Assembly (NCBI GenBank): GCA_910585155.1
Contig: CAJUEC010000002.1
Span: 1-64,000 of the forward strand
Source: an uncultured Oscillospiraceae bacterium
Lineage (GTDB): Bacteria; Bacillota; Clostridia; Oscillospirales; Oscillospiraceae
Reading direction: 5' to 3'
Length of the DNA: 64,000 bases
The translations under genes and the position numbers were made by a program. A model generated the notes under the pieces. It was not told the DNA's origin, made no database searches, and saw only the letters and a program-made list of their open reading frames with translations. Shown one piece after another: positions 45,170 through 54,042 of this stretch (its first letter is position 1; every line of letters begins with the position of its first letter).

Positions 45170-45209
45170 ATTATACCACGTCTCGTTCGAATTGTCAAAC
45201 GTTCGTTCA
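45170..45209 (-). promoter_or_regulatory. lexA promoter with overlapping SOS box
   Basis: Minus strand: perfect -35 TTGACA (45198-45193), 17-base spacer, perfect -10 TATAAT (45175-45170). The sequence TGAACGAACGTTTG (45209-45196) matches the Firmicutes LexA box CGAACRNRYGTTYG at 13 of 14 positions and overlaps the -35 by three bases. Confidence 0.9.
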
Positions 45210-45905
45210 AGAATTTTGTACCAATTTTTTGCGCTGCTGGGCCTGACGTTTGGCCCAGAGGAGATCGGCGGCGATGAGGGCGGCGCAGCCCAGCAGAAGG
45301 AGGGCCAGGATGAGCAGGGCGCAGTTCCGGAAATAGACCTGGGGCAGGATGCGGATGATCTGGTCCTGGGCAGGGTCGAAGAGCCAATTGTCTCTGCCGG
45401 GGAAGAACAGGGCGTGAAACAGGGTGAAGGCCCGGTCGAAATCCAGGGCGGCCAGGGAGCCCACCAGGAGGAACACGGCGGCCAGCCCGGCCCCCGCCCA
45501 GAAGCTGAACCCCCGGCCCAGCAGGCGGGCGGGCCGGAGCCGGCCCCGCCAGACCAGACAGCCCAGGCCGGCCAGCATACCCAGGGAGAGCACCAGCGCC
45601 TGGAGGTCCAGCTGGAACAGGACGCGCACGTCGGCAAAGTGGCTCCTCCCGCTCTCCGACCACGGGAGAACGCCGGTGGAGAAGGTGTCCGTCCGGCCCT
45701 GGCAGTAGTCCAGCATCTGGTCAAAGGCGGTTTGAATCTCCCCTTGGGTGAGGCCGGTGCTGGCCTCCAGCTCCAGCGGGCCTATGTGGGCGTAGTAGAA
45801 GGGGCGGCACAGAATGGGGACGGCGATGGCCCCGGTCAGCAGGGCCAGGGCGGTGATCATGGCCATGAACACAGCGGCGGGCCGGCTGGCGGTGGTTTTC
45901 AGCAT
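45207..45905 (-). CDS. TIGR01906/DUF1461 family integral membrane protein
   Basis: 232 residues with about five hydrophobic helices: one at the N terminus (residues ~10-32), then LVLSLGMLAGLGCLVW, AAVFLLVGSLAAL and a C-terminal LLILALLLLGCAALIAA. The layout with a ~70-residue extracytoplasmic part after helix 1 fits the DUF1461 family, which has no established function. ATG 45905 has AAAGGAGG and overlaps the upstream gene stop by one base. Confidence 0.75.
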   Translation of the reverse strand: MLKTTASRPAAVFMAMITALALLTGAIAVPILCRPFYYAHIGPLELEASTGLTQGEIQTAFDQMLDYCQGRTDTFSTGVLPWSESGRSHFADVRVLFQLDLQALVLSLGMLAGLGCLVWRGRLRPARLLGRGFSFWAGAGLAAVFLLVGSLAALDFDRAFTLFHALFFPGRDNWLFDPAQDQIIRILPQVYFRNCALLILALLLLGCAALIAADLLWAKRQAQQRKKLVQNS

Positions 45906-46555
45906 CAGAATGCCTCCTTTGTTTCGGGCAGGGCGGACAGGGTGATGAGGACCTGGGAGGGGAGGTAGAACAGCCACATTCCCACAGACACGGCGGCGTA
46001 CAGCGGGGATGCGGGGGGCAGGACGTTGAACAGCCCCACGCACACATCGCACCCCACGAACAGGGTGAGCCCCAGGGCAAACCGCCGCCGGGACGCGCCC
46101 CCCGGCGCCCAGGCCAGGACGGCGTTGGACAGCAGCTGGGAGAAGTACAGCGCCGCCAGCAGGTTCAGAGGGGAGGCCATGCGCAGCGCGTACACCGCCA
46201 GTCCGGCCAGCAGGGCCAGGCCGGAGCGGAGAGGCCAGGCGTTTCCCGTCCCGTCCCGGCGCAGGCGGAGAAAATAGACCGTCTGGACGCACAAAAACAG
46301 AGCGACGCCCAGGGCGTAGTGGTCGTTTCGCACCAGCAGAAACCAGTCGGCGCAGGCGGTGAGGGCCAGCGCCAGGGGGACCAGCCGGTCCCCGCACAGC
46401 AGGGAGAGGGCCAGGCACAGCAGCACGCCCGCGTATTTGACGGGGACGGACCCGACGCCCTGCACCGTCAGGTCCAGGGCTAGGAAGAGGGCGTATATGC
46501 CCCCCTCTGCCGCCAGGAACGCCCGAACCAGGGGGGCGGGGACGGGCCTATCCAT
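45905..46555 (-). CDS. Multi-pass membrane protein (YhhN-like topology)
   Basis: 216 residues, roughly seven to eight hydrophobic helices with short loops. The topology and a few positions resemble the YhhN/lysoplasmalogenase family, but the catalytic aspartates of that family are not clearly aligned, so the call is tentative. ATG 46555 lies inside the last codons of dusB, so it is translationally coupled to it. Confidence 0.5.
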   Translation of the reverse strand: MDRPVPAPLVRAFLAAEGGIYALFLALDLTVQGVGSVPVKYAGVLLCLALSLLCGDRLVPLALALTACADWFLLVRNDHYALGVALFLCVQTVYFLRLRRDGTGNAWPLRSGLALLAGLAVYALRMASPLNLLAALYFSQLLSNAVLAWAPGGASRRRFALGLTLFVGCDVCVGLFNVLPPASPLYAAVSVGMWLFYLPSQVLITLSALPETKEAF

Positions 46556-47543
46556 CCTCGGGCCGCTCCGGGTCGGACAGGTCCCGCCGGATGCCGGCCA
46601 CCACCTGGCCAAATTCTTCGCCGGTGGAGATTTGACAGGCCCGCTCCTTCCAGTAGGAGGCATAGGGGACCCCCTTCAGATACCAGGCCAGGTGCTTGCG
46701 CATTTCCAGGCAGGCGATCTTCTCCCCCTTGTGCTCCAGGGCCAGCTGGAACTGCCGGACCGCCGTGTCCATCCGCTGGGCCAGCGGGGGCAGCGGGGGG
46801 ATCTCCCGGCCCTCCAGGGCGGCGGCGCACTGCTCCAGCAGCCAGGGATTGCCGAAGGCCCCCCGGCCCACCATGGCCATGTCCGCGCCGGTGTAGGCCA
46901 GAATGCGCACCGCGTCCCTGGGGCTGAACACGTCCCCGTTGGCGATGACTGGGATGGACACCGCCCGCTTGACCTCCCGGATGTAGTCCCAATTGGCGCT
47001 GCCGGAATACATCTGGGTCTTGGTGCGCCCGTGAACGGCCACGGCGGCCACCCCGGCGTCCTCCATCCGCCGGGCGAACTCCACGCAGTTGATGGAGCCC
47101 TTGTCCCAACCCAGGCGTAATTTCACGGTGACCGGCCTGCCCTGGGCCCCCCGGACCACGGCGGCGGCCACCCGGGCAGCCTTGTCCGGGTCCCGCATGA
47201 GGGCGGAGCCGTCCCCGGAGTTGGCCACCTTGGGCACGGGGCAGCCCATATTGATGTCGATGATGTCAGCCCCCGACCGCTCCAGGGCCAGCGCCGCCCC
47301 TTTCTCCATAAAGGGCTCGTCGCAGCCGAAGATCTGGACGGCGGCGGGGTGCTCCCCCTCCCCCAGCCGCAGCAGGATGGGGGTCTTTTTGTCCCCATAG
47401 CACAGAGCCTTGGCGCTGACCATCTCGGTGACGGTGTAGCAGCCGGACCTCTCCCGGCACACAGTCCGGAAGGCCAGATCGGTGACCCCTGCCATGGGCC
47501 CCAGGGCCAGACGGGTGTTCAGTTCCACATTGCCGATTTTCAT
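46548..47543 (-). CDS. dusB: tRNA-dihydrouridine synthase (Dus family)
   Basis: 331 residues, FMN-dependent TIM barrel that reduces uridines in t[18 protein letters not shown] at the N terminus, [10 protein letters not shown] with the catalytic cysteine, TVKLRLGWD and [11 protein letters not shown], and [13 protein letters not shown] are all in place. First gene of the minus-strand run dusB - two membrane proteins; its promoter is at 47577-47605. Confidence 0.93.
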   Translation of the reverse strand: MKIGNVELNTRLALGPMAGVTDLAFRTVCRERSGCYTVTEMVSAKALCYGDKKTPILLRLGEGEHPAAVQIFGCDEPFMEKGAALALERSGADIIDINMGCPVPKVANSGDGSALMRDPDKAARVAAAVVRGAQGRPVTVKLRLGWDKGSINCVEFARRMEDAGVAAVAVHGRTKTQMYSGSANWDYIREVKRAVSIPVIANGDVFSPRDAVRILAYTGADMAMVGRGAFGNPWLLEQCAAALEGREIPPLPPLAQRMDTAVRQFQLALEHKGEKIACLEMRKHLAWYLKGVPYASYWKERACQISTGEEFGQVVAGIRRDLSDPERPEDG

Positions 47544-47576
47544 GGAAGACTCTCCTGGTTTGATGGTTTATTCTAT

Positions 47577-47605
47577 ATGATACCAAATTCCGCCCAAAAA
47601 GGCAA
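47577..47605 (-). promoter_or_regulatory. Promoter of dusB
   Basis: Minus strand: -35 TTGCCT (47605-47600), 17-base spacer, -10 TATCAT (47582-47577). Confidence 0.6.
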
Positions 47606-47646
47606 GACAGGTTCCGACTGCCTTTTTTGGCAGCCTGTCCTATAAT
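47606..47646 (+). promoter_or_regulatory. spoIIE upstream region with nested inverted repeat
   Basis: A nested inverted repeat (GACAGG...CTGCC / GGCAG CCTGTC, 47606-47639) directly precedes a perfect -10 TATAAT (47641-47646). No good -35 exists at 16-18 bases, consistent with activator-dependent transcription; no clear Spo0A box was found. Confidence 0.4.
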
Positions 47647-47705
47647 GATTGAGTTACCATAATATGGAGTTTTATACCGATGATTTGACCACGGAGGGGT
47701 GCGCC

Positions 47706-50024
47706 ATGACAGCAAACGAGGGGACCAAACGGGAAAAGCGGGGACGGGGCCTGTCCGTCTCCATGGTGATGCGGCTGAGCGATTGGGCGGTGCGCTTCCT
47801 GCTGGCCGCGGTGCTGGCGGGGGCGGAGCTGATGGGAGGGCACGCCCTGTTCGCCCTGGCCCTGGTGGCGGTGTGTCGGCCGGGAGCGGAGGGGCTGGCG
47901 GCCCTTCTGGGGGCGGTGCTGGGCTATCTGTCCTTCCGGGGGGTGGTGGAGGGGCTGCGCTACATCGCCGCGGCCATGATGGTGTACGCCGTTGCCCTGG
48001 CCATGGGGGAGTTCCAGCTCTACCGCCGCGCCTGGTTCATGCCAGCTGTGGCCGCCGGGGTGAACGGCATGGTGGGCTTTGTCTATCAGTCCGCCGCCGG
48101 TTGGGGCAGGGGATCGGTGGTGGGCTTTGTCACCGAGGTGGCCCTCACCGCCGGGTCAGTGTGCCTCTACCGGCAGGCCTTCGATCTGTGGGAAAAGCGC
48201 CGCCCGGGGGGCGAGGTGCCCGCGCGGCAGGCGGCGGGGGCCATCGCCCTGGGGGCCACCCTGATGATGACCCTCACCCGGGTGACGGTGGCGGGGGACT
48301 ACTCCCTGGGCCGGGTGCTGTGCGTGCCCGTGGCGCTGGTCGCCGCCTGGAAGGGGGGCGTGGGGCTGGGGTCCGCCGCCGGGGTGGCGGCGGGGCTGGC
48401 CATGGGCTTTTCCGCCGGGCTGCCCACCTACTACACACTGATCTATGCCCTTCCCGGGCTGGTGGCGGGGGTGTTCGCCCGGCAGAACCGGCTGATGTGC
48501 GCCCTGGCCTACGCCCTGAGCGGAGCGGCGGCCATCCTGTGGACCTGGGAGCTGGGGCCGGGGCTGGCGGCGGCCTGGGAGCTGACGGCGGGGACGGCGG
48601 TGTTTCTGCTGCTGCCGGACAAGCTGCTGCGCCGGCTGTCCGCCCTGGTCCGGCAGGAGGAGCCGGAGGAGGAGGGGGTCCGGGCCCAGCAGTTTGCCGC
48701 CCAGCGCCTGCGCCAGACCGCCGACGCCTTCCGGGCGGTGGCGGGGGGGCTGCACACCGCCTTCCAGCTGCCGGCCGCCCCCAACGACGGGGACGCCGCC
48801 CGCATTTTTGACCGGGCGGCGGACCGGGTGTGCGTCAAGTGCAAGCAGCGGGAGCGGTGCTGGCAGCGGGAGTACCAGGCCACCAAGACCGCCCTGGCCG
48901 ACGCCCTTACCCCCATGCTGGACCGGGGGACGGTGGCCATGGAGGACTTTCCGCCCCACTTTTCCAGCCGGTGCGTCCGGCTGGAGACCTTCATTACCGC
49001 GGCCAACGGCGAGCTGGCCGCCCTGCTCCAGCGGCGGCGGTATGACAGCCGGGTGCGGGAGAGCAGGGCGGCGGTGTGCGCCCAGTATGGACATATGGCC
49101 TCGGTGCTGGACCGGGCGGCGGTGGAGCTGGCCCAGGAGCCGGCGGTGGACGTGCGCCGGCAGCGGCTGGTGAAGCAGCGCATGGCCGCCCTGGGCCTGG
49201 AGGGCCGGGTGACGGTGTGGACCGACCAGTACGGCCACCTGCGGCTGGAGGTGGAGGGGGCCGGAGCGGAGCAGCTCAGCCGGGAGGGGGAGCTGGGCCG
49301 GCTGGGCGCCATTCTGGGCTGCCCCCTGCGGGACGCGGACAGCCAGCGGGGGCATGCCCGGCTGGCCCAGCGGGAGCCGCTGATGGCGGTGGCCGGGGTG
49401 GCGGGGGCAGACCGGGCGGGCCAGAGCGTCAGCGGGGACACGGGGGTGTGGTTCAAGGACGGCGCGGGCCGGCTGAACTTCCTGCTGTGCGACGGCATGG
49501 GCAGCGGCTCCGCCGCCCGGGAGGACAGCGAGAGCGCCCTGCGGCTGCTGGAGAAATTTCTCCGGGCGGGGCTGCCGCCGGAGGAGGCCATGGTCACCGT
49601 GGGGGAGGCCCTGGCCCTCCGCGGGGAGGAGGAGGGGGGGTTCACCACGGTGGACCTGCTCCAAATCGACCTGTTCAGCGGGAAGAGCGCGGTGTACAAG
49701 CTGGGGGCGGCCCCCACCTACCTGCGCCGGGGCGGCGGGGTGGAGCGGCTGCGCGGGGAGTCCCTTCCGGCGGGGGTGTCCGCCGGGCCGGCGGGAGGGC
49801 CGGATACCTTTGAGCTGTCCCTGGACGCGGGGGACTGCGTGCTGCTGGTGAGCGACGGGGTGACCACCGGCCAGGATGACCGGTGGGTGCGCAGGCTGCT
49901 GGCCGATTTCGATGGCCAGTCCCCCCAGGCCCTGGCGGCGCAGGTGCTCCAGGAGAGCGACCTGCATTCGGGCAGCGGGGACGACCGCACGGTGATCGCC
50001 ATCAAGCTGGACGTGAGGGCATAA
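47706..50024 (+). CDS. spoIIE: Stage II sporulation protein E (SpoIIE phosphatase)
   Basis: 772 residues. The N-terminal third has about ten hydrophobic helices; a central region with a Cys-rich patch (VCVKCKQRERCWQREY) mediates division-site assembly in this family; the C-terminal PP2C phosphatase domain carries LLCDGMGSGSAAREDS, FTTVDLLQIDL and LVSDGVTTGQDD. In Bacillus it dephosphorylates SpoIIAA to activate sigma-F in the forespore, so this organism probably sporulates. ATG 47706 follows GGAGGGG; an earlier in-frame start at 47649 would begin just after the -10. Confidence 0.93.
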   Translation: MTANEGTKREKRGRGLSVSMVMRLSDWAVRFLLAAVLAGAELMGGHALFALALVAVCRPGAEGLAALLGAVLGYLSFRGVVEGLRYIAAAMMVYAVALAMGEFQLYRRAWFMPAVAAGVNGMVGFVYQSAAGWGRGSVVGFVTEVALTAGSVCLYRQAFDLWEKRRPGGEVPARQAAGAIALGATLMMTLTRVTVAGDYSLGRVLCVPVALVAAWKGGVGLGSAAGVAAGLAMGFSAGLPTYYTLIYALPGLVAGVFARQNRLMCALAYALSGAAAILWTWELGPGLAAAWELTAGTAVFLLLPDKLLRRLSALVRQEEPEEEGVRAQQFAAQRLRQTADAFRAVAGGLHTAFQLPAAPNDGDAARIFDRAADRVCVKCKQRERCWQREYQATKTALADALTPMLDRGTVAMEDFPPHFSSRCVRLETFITAANGELAALLQRRRYDSRVRESRAAVCAQYGHMASVLDRAAVELAQEPAVDVRRQRLVKQRMAALGLEGRVTVWTDQYGHLRLEVEGAGAEQLSREGELGRLGAILGCPLRDADSQRGHARLAQREPLMAVAGVAGADRAGQSVSGDTGVWFKDGAGRLNFLLCDGMGSGSAAREDSESALRLLEKFLRAGLPPEEAMVTVGEALALRGEEEGGFTTVDLLQIDLFSGKSAVYKLGAAPTYLRRGGGVERLRGESLPAGVSAGPAGGPDTFELSLDAGDCVLLVSDGVTTGQDDRWVRRLLADFDGQSPQALAAQVLQESDLHSGSGDDRTVIAIKLDVRA

Positions 50025-50025
50025 C

Positions 50026-50054
50026 AACGGCCCGGGGGATTCCCCGGGCCGTTT
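50026..50054 (+). terminator. Terminator-like hairpin after spoIIE
   Basis: A 12-bp perfect stem AACGGCCCGGGG-gatt-CCCCGGGCCGTT then TC; short T-tract. Confidence 0.7.
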
Positions 50055-50058
50055 CTGT

Positions 50059-50221
50059 AGAAGCTGTACCAATAGCCTCAGCATACCTCTTCGCGGCCAA
50101 AACCGTCGATGAGCTGCGTTAAAAAATCTTGAAATACACAAAGTATTTCCGCGATTTTTTGCCTTGCCATCGGCAATTTTGTCTCGCGAATTGGAACGCT
50201 TCGGCTATTGGCACAGCTTCT
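50059..50221 (+). repeat. 163-bp palindromic intergenic element, copy 2
   Basis: Starts AGAAGCTGTACCAATAGCC and ends GGCTATTGGCACAGCTTCT, 19-bp terminal inverted repeats with one mismatch. Inner blocks also pair (TTCGCGGCCAAAA with TTTTGTCTCGCGAA; AAAAAATC with GATTTTTT; AAATAC with GTATTT at the centre), so the whole element can fold into one long hairpin. Its last base is the first base of the nagZ stop codon on the opposite strand. Confidence 0.9.
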
Positions 50222-51492
50222 TATTCCACAGGGAGGATGCCCCGGGCCATTTTCAGCCGCAGCACCCGCAGAACGCTCTCATCCAGCCGCTCCTGGGTGA
50301 TGGCGCCCTCCTCCACCGCCTGCTCCAGGGCGGACACCGCCTCATCCAGGTTCTGGGGGCACAGCAGCAGATCCACCCCCGCCTGGACGGCGCCCACGGC
50401 GATGTCGCCGCTGCCGTAGTGGTCAATCATGGCCTGCATCTTCAGGCTGTCGGTGATGACCACCCCGTCAAAGCCCAGCTCCTCCCGCAGAAGCTCCGTC
50501 ACGATTTTGTGGGAGAGCAGGGCGGGCTGGTCGTCCACGTCGGCCATGATGAGGTGGCCCATCATCACCGCGTCCGCCCCCGCCTCAATGCCCGCCTGGA
50601 AGGGGAGGAGCTCCGCCTGGCGCAGCTCCTCCAGGGTCTTGTAGACGTATACCGAGCCGTAGTGGCTGTCGGCGGAGGTGTCGCCGTGGCCGGGGAAGTG
50701 CTTGAGGGAGCAGGCCACCCCGCCCTGGTGAAAGCCTTCCACCGCGGCGGCCACCAACAGGGAGGCCTGGGCAAAGTCGTCGCTGTAGGCCCGGTCGCCG
50801 ATGACGGTGTTGCGGGGGTTGGACCACACATCGGCCACCGGGGCCAGGTCCATATTGAAGCCGCAGGCCGACAGGTCGGCGGCGATGACGCGGGCATTTT
50901 CCGCCGCCCGCTCAGGTCCCTGGTCCTTGTAGTTCAGCATGGGGCCCACATAGGTGGTGCCGATGGTGTGCATCAGCCGGTTGACCCGTCCACCCTCCTC
51001 GTCACAGGTGAGGATGAGGGGAATTTTGGTGTAGGTCTGGACGTTGGCCAGCATCTCCTTGGTCTGCTCCATAGTCACCAGATTGCTGGCGTCATACAGC
51101 AGCCCGGCCACGGGATAGCGCTCCAGGGCCCGCTGGGTGGCCTCTCCCGCCGCCGTCACCCGGCCCACGCCGGGGACCAGGTCGGCGGGCTGGACCACAA
51201 ACAGCTGGCACACCTTTTCGTGCAGCGACATCTCCGCCAGCAGCGCCTGGGCCGGGTCGGGGGTGGGCGTGGGCTCTGGCGTGGGTGTGGGGTCAGGGGT
51301 GGACGTGGGCTCAGGCAGGGCGGAGGGGCGGAGAAGCGGGGAGGGGGAGGGCTGGGGCGGCTGCGCCGTCCCGGGCCCTTGGGTGAGCGCCCAGAGCCCG
51401 GCTGCCGCAGCCAGCGCCACAGCCAGCGCCGCCAGTGCGAGCAGCCACCGCCGGGGGCGGGAGGGGGGCGCGGTTCGTTTTCCTGTGTACAC
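50221..51492 (-). CDS. nagZ: Membrane-anchored GH3 beta-N-acetylhexosaminidase (NagZ-like)
   Basis: 423 residues. One N-terminal membrane helix (residues ~15-40) is followed by a Pro/Thr-rich linker (PTSTPDPTPTPEPTPTPDP) and a GH3 catalytic barrel. The NagZ-type motif KHFPGHGDTSADSHYG with the His/Asp acid-base pair and the nucleophile Asp in GVVITDSLKM are present; CDEEGGRVNR binds substrate. It probably cleaves N-acetylglucosamine from peptidoglycan fragments outside the membrane. GTG 51492 is eight bases from GGAGG. Promoter at 51560-51588. Confidence 0.88.
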   Translation of the reverse strand: MYTGKRTAPPSRPRRWLLALAALAVALAAAAGLWALTQGPGTAQPPQPSPSPLLRPSALPEPTSTPDPTPTPEPTPTPDPAQALLAEMSLHEKVCQLFVVQPADLVPGVGRVTAAGEATQRALERYPVAGLLYDASNLVTMEQTKEMLANVQTYTKIPLILTCDEEGGRVNRLMHTIGTTYVGPMLNYKDQGPERAAENARVIAADLSACGFNMDLAPVADVWSNPRNTVIGDRAYSDDFAQASLLVAAAVEGFHQGGVACSLKHFPGHGDTSADSHYGSVYVYKTLEELRQAELLPFQAGIEAGADAVMMGHLIMADVDDQPALLSHKIVTELLREELGFDGVVITDSLKMQAMIDHYGSGDIAVGAVQAGVDLLLCPQNLDEAVSALEQAVEEGAITQERLDESVLRVLRLKMARGILPVE

Positions 51493-51559
51493 GCGGAATT
51501 CCTCCGTAAAAAGAGATTGACTGAGGGGGCCATGGGCCTCCCTTCAGACGGTATTCCCA

Positions 51560-51588
51560 ATTTTACACCATTTTTCCCCGCGCCGCAA
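51560..51588 (-). promoter_or_regulatory. Promoter of nagZ
   Basis: Minus strand: -35 TTGCGG (51588-51583), 17-base spacer, -10 TAAAAT (51565-51560). Confidence 0.6.
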
Positions 51589-51767
51589 GGGGCCTGCCGA
51601 TCTTTGGCTGGTCCACGGGGCATAGGGGACTGGCCAGAGGAAATAGGGTGGGATGTGGAGCGTGGGCGCCGCACCATTCCCGTGCGCGCCACATAGATTA
51701 AAGGGAAACGAAAGGCAGGGCCAGGAAGGAGCTGCGGGCGCTGCCGGAATTTGGAGGAGGCTTTGGA

Positions 51768-52058
51768 ATGCCCAATATGCAATATTTCCTGGGCGGCAAC
51801 ACGCCCGGGGGCTTTTATTCCCTGTACCATCAGCTGTCCGACCCCGCCCGGATGCGGGCGCTGTATATTGTAAAGGGCGGACCGGGCAGCGGGAAGTCAA
51901 CCCTGATGCGCCGGGTGGAGCGTCACGCCCAGGCCGCCGGACTGGAGACCCAGCAGATTCTCTGCTCCGGGGACCCCGGCTCCCTGGACGCTCTGCTCCT
52001 GCCCCAGCTGGGGGCCGCGCTGGTGGACGGAACGGCGCCCCAGGGCGCTGTATCGTAA
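51768..52058 (+). pseudogene. PRK06851-type P-loop ATPase, 5' fragment (split by island)
   Basis: The first 91 codons of a P-loop ATPase; the remaining codons to the TAA at 52056-52058 come from the island. FLGGNTPGGFYSLYHQL is followed by the Walker A KGGPGSGKSTLMRR (residues ~36-49) and LPQLGAALVDGTAP. The protein then ends abruptly. The missing continuation HVVEPKCPG... is found in the same frame at 58556. Joined at the shared CCCCA, 275 + 805 bases give one 359-residue frame, the usual length of this family. ATG 51768 has GGAGGAGG upstream. It is either a disrupted gene or one restored by excision of the island. Confidence 0.9.
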
Positions 52059-52167
52059 GTACACGAGGAAGGAAGGGCAAGGTCAAGGACCGTACTTTTT
52101 CTTTTCAAAGAAAAAGCACCAAAAAGAAACTTTTGACCGCGAAACTGCGTTTCGCTTGGGATTTAAT

Positions 52168-53706
52168 TTAGAATTTCCAGGTGATCGACACGTTCTGCTG
52201 ACCCGTTTCAGGCTGCTTCTCACCGATCTCAATGCGGTCAATTAGGACTGCCACCAGCTCCCGGGGGACGGTCTCCAGCCTGAGCAGCTCCCGGGCTTTC
52301 TCCATCAGGCCGGTTTGCTGCTGGCTATCCCCCTGTTTGTCCAGCGCCTCCTCAACCTGTGCCAGCCGCCGCTCCAGGCGGCTTTTTTCGTCCAGAAAGG
52401 ATTGGTTCAGCTCCACAAACTGGCCCTGGCTGAGGATGCCCGCCGCCTTGTCTAGGTACAGCGTTTTGAGGGCCTGACTGCGCTTTCCCAACTGAGCCGC
52501 AACGGATTTTCGCTCCCGTTCCAACGCCGCCCGTCGGGTGTTCCCCTGGGGCTGGATGTCTTCGGGGTCCAGCTCATAATAGGTCTGGACGTAGTAGCGG
52601 ATGCGGTCGGACACCAGCTCAATGAGCTGGTCCAGCCGGACGGAGTGGCGGGTGCATAGCTTGTTCTTCCCGCTGTCGGCGTACAGCTTACAACGTAAAT
52701 AGCTTTGCTTCCCGTTGGAGCACTTGCTCATGGTGGAGCCGCAGTCGGCGCACTTCACCAGCCCGGCCAGCAGATGGGGCTCCCCGGAGCGGCCGGGTTT
52801 GGTGCGCAGGCGAAGCCCTCGCTGGACGGCGTCGAAGGCGGCCCGGTGGATGATGGCCTCGTGAGTGCCCTCCACCCGGTACCATTGGTCCTCCGGGGTG
52901 TCGATGACGAGCTTGGACTTGTAGCTCACCTTTTTCCGCCGCCCCTGGATCATGACCCCGGTGTACATCTCGTTGGTGAGGATGCGGCCCACCGTCACCC
53001 TGTTCCACAGGCCGAAGCCATCCTTCATGGGGGGGGTGCAGGTCCAGCCCCGCTGGGCCTTGTACCGGGTGGGGTTGGGCACCCCCTGCTGGTTGAGCAG
53101 ATAGGCGATGCTTTGACGCCCGTGGCCCGCTAATGACAGCTGGAAAATCTGCCGCACCACCTCCGCCGCCTCGGGGTCAGGGACGATGTGGTTTTTGTCG
53201 GCCGGGTCCTTTTGGTAGCCGTAGAGGGGACAGCCGCCGATGTACTTGCCCTCCCGCCGCTTCAGGTCGAACACCATGCGGATGTTTTCGGACAGGTCCT
53301 CTAAGTACCACTCATTGACCAGACCGTTGATCTGCCGGGCCTTTTTGTTGCCCTTCACCTCGGTGTCCGCGTTGTCCGCCACGGCGATGAACCGGACGCC
53401 CCAGATGGGGAACAGCCCGTGGATGTACTTCTCCACCAGCTCCATGTCCCGGGTGAACCGGGACTGGGACTTGCACAGGATGATTTGGAACTTTTTCTGT
53501 CTGGCGGCTTCGATCATGCGGTTGAAGTCCGGGCGGCTGCTGTCGATTCCTGAGAGGTCCTCGTCACAGTAGATGGCGTAGATGTCCCAGCCGTGGTCGA
53601 TGGCGTAGTGGGTGAGCAGGGATTTTTGGTTTTGGATGCTCTCGGACTGGGGCTGGTGCTTGTCCTCATCCTCCTTGCTCAGCCGTGTATAGATGGCGCA
53701 AAGGAT
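52168..53706 (-). CDS. Large serine site-specific recombinase, ATC in place of start codon
   Basis: 512 codons if read from ATC 53706. The N terminus reads CAIYTRLSKEDEDK with the catalytic serine of the YxRxS motif, then EDLSGIDSSRPDF and KSQSRFTRDME, typical of a resolvase domain. A recombinase domain follows (about 160-310), then a zinc ribbon (CADCGSTMSKC) and a C-terminal coiled coil (LEKERK-type, DEKSRLERRLAQVEEAL). The codon eight bases after GGAGG is ATC, not ATG; an in-frame TGA lies just upstream and the next ATG (53517) would remove the catalytic serine. It is either weakly initiated or recently inactivated. It probably catalysed insertion of this island. Confidence 0.88.
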   Translation of the reverse strand: MLCAIYTRLSKEDEDKHQPQSESIQNQKSLLTHYAIDHGWDIYAIYCDEDLSGIDSSRPDFNRMIEAARQKKFQIILCKSQSRFTRDMELVEKYIHGLFPIWGVRFIAVADNADTEVKGNKKARQINGLVNEWYLEDLSENIRMVFDLKRREGKYIGGCPLYGYQKDPADKNHIVPDPEAAEVVRQIFQLSLAGHGRQSIAYLLNQQGVPNPTRYKAQRGWTCTPPMKDGFGLWNRVTVGRILTNEMYTGVMIQGRRKKVSYKSKLVIDTPEDQWYRVEGTHEAIIHRAAFDAVQRGLRLRTKPGRSGEPHLLAGLVKCADCGSTMSKCSNGKQSYLRCKLYADSGKNKLCTRHSVRLDQLIELVSDRIRYYVQTYYELDPEDIQPQGNTRRAALERERKSVAAQLGKRSQALKTLYLDKAAGILSQGQFVELNQSFLDEKSRLERRLAQVEEALDKQGDSQQQTGLMEKARELLRLETVPRELVAVLIDRIEIGEKQPETGQQNVSITWKF

Positions 53707-53750
53707 TTGTCACACCTCCTCAATGCTGCGGGTGGGGCGGGCCCCGGGCA

Positions 53751-53864
53751 TCATTTGTGGAGGGCGCTGGCGAGCCAGGCGGTGATGGCCTGCCGGAGAG
53801 CTTGGGTGGGCGGGTCGGTGCTGGCTGGGTGGTGTTCGGTGATGCGTAAGGGCTGATCTCCCAT
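53751..53864 (-). CDS. 37-residue small protein upstream of the recombinase
   Basis: MGDQPLRITEHHPASTDPPT... ending in a predicted amphipathic helix (LRQAITAWLASALHK). The ATG at 53864 has a strong GGAGGTG at ideal spacing, and the gene ends 44 bases before the recombinase, in the same direction. The good ribosome binding site argues that it is translated. No family recognised; it could help express or direct the recombinase, but that is only positional. Confidence 0.5.
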   Translation of the reverse strand: MGDQPLRITEHHPASTDPPTQALRQAITAWLASALHK

Positions 53865-54042
53865 GAAATCACCTCCAAGGAATGGTATGCAGCTGTATGC
53901 TGGGGTATGAAACCCAGGTGCTGGCCCATTTGGAGGTGTCTTGAGGCGGCACCTGCCCCGTTTCCTGCTTATTTTTTCCTGCGGACAGGACGATATTAAT
54001 AATAAGGGCGGCTCTGCCGCCAGACGAAAGGAGGTCCGCGAG

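Noticed and set aside
47606..47639. Spo0A box in front of spoIIE
   Set aside because: The region has an inverted repeat but no acceptable match to the 0A box (TGTCGAA) on either strand.
53985..54000. Possible sigma-28-type -10 (GACGATAT) before the flagellin-like gene
   Set aside because: Only six of eight bases match and no TAAA -35 is at the right distance, so flagellar-sigma control cannot be claimed.
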